From positions 1-7,260 of the forward strand of contig CALJWY010000318.1 in NCBI GenBank assembly GCA_937974465.1: DNA of 7,260 bases, in the 5' to 3' direction. The notes beneath the pieces were generated by a model, which was given only the letters and a program-made list of their open reading frames with translations, was not told the origin of the DNA and made no database searches. The translations under genes and the position numbers were made by a program. Below are positions 6,171 through 7,260 of the stretch, one piece after another; position 1 is the first letter of the stretch, and each line of letters begins with the position of its first letter. The DNA is from an uncultured Lysobacterales bacterium (lineage in GTDB: Bacteria > Pseudomonadota > Gammaproteobacteria > Xanthomonadales > SZUA-36).

Positions 6171-6710
6171 ATGAAAGAAACTGAATTAAGCAACGCAATA
6201 GAATCATTGCCACGTGAAATCCAGCCACAACGTGATTTGTGGGAAGGGATCAATCAACGGCTTGAATCGTCTGAAAGCGAGGGCAACAAGGCTTACAGGG
6301 CATCATCCTGGCGAATTCCGGCAATGGCGGCAGCGGTATTGATGGCATTGACCACCGGCATCTTAATCGGCCGGGGATTGGACCTCGCACCCGCCGGCCA
6401 GACTGCCCAATTTGCGCAGGAATTTGCGTTGCTGGGAACAGTTGAAGCAGCTGAAAGAGAATACCAGGCGGCATTTCGTGAACTGGTCCCGCTTGATTAC
6501 TCTGGCTTGCGCCTTGCAGGCGAGCAACCTGACGCGCTGCGCGGTAGCTGGGAAGATTTGTTGCAGGCCGAAACCTCGTTGCTGGCGGCCCTGCAGCAAT
6601 ACCCGTCAAACACATATTTAAATGAAAAATTACTGGATTTAAGATCGCAACAATTGCAGTTCGTCAAGCAATTGGCGTTACTGGAACAAAATGACTGGAG
6701 AAGGATATGA
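6171..6710 (+). CDS. Single-pass membrane protein, probable anti-sigma factor
   Basis: 179 residues, inferred to hold the upstream ECF sigma factor inactive at the inner membrane. The cytoplasmic N-terminus (1-46) carries LPREIQPQRDLWEGINQRL (13-31), a P-x-RDLW-x2-I-x2-RL pattern seen in many annotated short anti-sigma proteins. One membrane span lies at about 47-67 (WRIPAMAAAV ... GILIG). The periplasmic part (68-179) is largely helical, with a Leu/Gln-rich helix YLNEKLLDLRSQQLQFVKQL (149-168) and ending NDWRRI. There is no Cys or His anywhere, so a zinc-binding anti-sigma (ZAS) motif is absent. The ribosome-binding site is weak, which fits translational coupling to the sigma gene. Its stop overlaps the start of the next gene (ATGA). 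The anti-sigma role rests mainly on operon position and layout; a periplasmic sensor subunit is the alternative. Confidence 0.75.
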   Translation: MKETELSNAIESLPREIQPQRDLWEGINQRLESSESEGNKAYRASSWRIPAMAAAVLMALTTGILIGRGLDLAPAGQTAQFAQEFALLGTVEAAEREYQAAFRELVPLDYSGLRLAGEQPDALRGSWEDLLQAETSLLAALQQYPSNTYLNEKLLDLRSQQLQFVKQLALLEQNDWRRI

Positions 6711-7260
6711 TTTACCAAAAACTGAAGTGGGTCGGCATATTGATGGTCATCGCACCGCTCACGACATTCGCAGGGCAATCGGTAGATGAGCGCTGGGATG
6801 TTGATGCAAATGTCGCTGTGTCCATTGAGAACATTGCTGGTGAAATTGTTATAGAAGGCTGGGATAAAGATGAAGCCCATTTGACTGGTATATTGGGTGA
6901 CAGCGTCAGGGAACTTGATGTTGATGCCAACGCATCCAGTCTTCACATCAGCGTGCAAAATCACAATCAGAGAAATATTGATGCGACGAAGTTGCGGCTG
7001 ATGGTGCCGAATCGGGCCGATGTCGATGCAGAAGGTGTCAGTGCAGATATTATTGTGAAGGGCTTGAACAACGAAAAGCTCTCAGCCAGCTCTGTCAGCG
7101 GTAACGTTGACGTTGCTGTCAGCAGTGAATGGGTTTCGATCGAGTCTGTCAGTGGTGACGTCGAATTTTCAGGCAATACCAGCCGCATCACTGCTGAGTC
7201 TGTATCAGGTGATGTCAACTGGTCCGGTGTTTCCGGTGAAATTGCTGCTACCACGGTATC
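6707..7260 (+). CDS. Secreted DUF4097-type beta-strand repeat protein (partial at right edge)
   Basis: The first 184 residues are visible and the frame is open to the window end. ATG 6707 overlaps the previous stop in ATGA and has GGAG (6697-6700) with a 6-base spacer, so it is tightly coupled to the anti-sigma-like gene. Signal peptide about 1-22 (MIYQKLKWVG, hydrophobic core, cleavage at TFA/G). The mature chain begins with a strand pair typical of the family, VSIENIAGEIVIEGWDKDE (38-56), then short repeated rungs: VSADIIVKG (111-119), SVSGNVDV (129-136), SVSGDVEF (147-154), SVSGDVNW (165-172) and VSGEIAAT (175-182), spaced about 18 residues then 9. This predicts a beta-solenoid-like fold in the periplasm or at the surface. 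No catalytic residues are seen. Proteins of this family often sit beside sigma/anti-sigma pairs; a role in envelope sensing or protection is inference. Confidence 0.85.
   Translation, partial: MIYQKLKWVGILMVIAPLTTFAGQSVDERWDVDANVAVSIENIAGEIVIEGWDKDEAHLTGILGDSVRELDVDANASSLHISVQNHNQRNIDATKLRLMVPNRADVDAEGVSADIIVKGLNNEKLSASSVSGNVDVAVSSEWVSIESVSGDVEFSGNTSRITAESVSGDVNWSGVSGEIAATTV

Noticed and set aside
6154..6174. Six-codon mini-frame (MELTTI) between the sigma stop and the membrane protein start, ending in overlap with that start
   Set aside because: It could couple translation, but it has no clear ribosome-binding site and is short enough to arise by chance.
6497..7254. Leftward frames of 155 and 95 codons opposite the anti-sigma-like and DUF4097 genes
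   Set aside because: The rightward frames have operon spacing, ribosome-binding sites, a membrane span, a signal peptide and repeats; the leftward ones have none of these.

Overview
The window looks like a stretch of chromosome from an aerobic, Gram-negative gammaproteobacterium, possibly marine. This rests on a long membrane-anchored FadE-type acyl-CoA dehydrogenase, which matches the remembered E. coli FadE sequence closely through its first 420 residues, on two exported envelope proteins (a beta-barrel and a glycine-zipper protein), and on an ECF sigma/anti-sigma operon. Base composition by eye is moderate and even, and I see no insertion sequence, phage gene, tRNA, rRNA or CRISPR array. 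Genus cannot be fixed from sequence alone.

Left part (1-2078): the 5' portion of fadE runs leftward off the window edge and is divergent from a TetR-family regulator gene. The 230-base gap between them holds a perfect inverted repeat, CCATAC-N6-GTATGG, which is a good candidate operator for that regulator. The layout suggests local control of fatty-acid beta-oxidation.

Middle (2079-3982): pckG, a complete GTP-dependent phosphoenolpyruvate carboxykinase with all expected active-site motifs. It has its own sigma70-like promoter and ends at a strong hairpin terminator shared with the convergent gene. Together fadE and pckG fit growth on fatty acids or organic acids: beta-oxidation gives acetyl-CoA, and PEPCK pulls oxaloacetate into gluconeogenesis.

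Right part (3983-7260): a leftward pair encoding a predicted outer-membrane beta-barrel protein followed by a secreted glycine-zipper protein. It is divergent from a rightward operon of an ECF sigma factor, a single-pass membrane anti-sigma-like protein lacking any Cys or His, and a secreted DUF4097-type beta-repeat protein cut by the right edge. The 249-base divergent region carries two consecutive perfect 9-bp inverted repeats. The whole right half reads as an envelope-sensing and envelope-building module; this linkage is inferred from position only.

Several starts are non-ATG by my reading: GTG for the regulator, pckG and the sigma factor, and TTG for the glycine-zipper protein. Each was chosen from ribosome-binding-site spacing.
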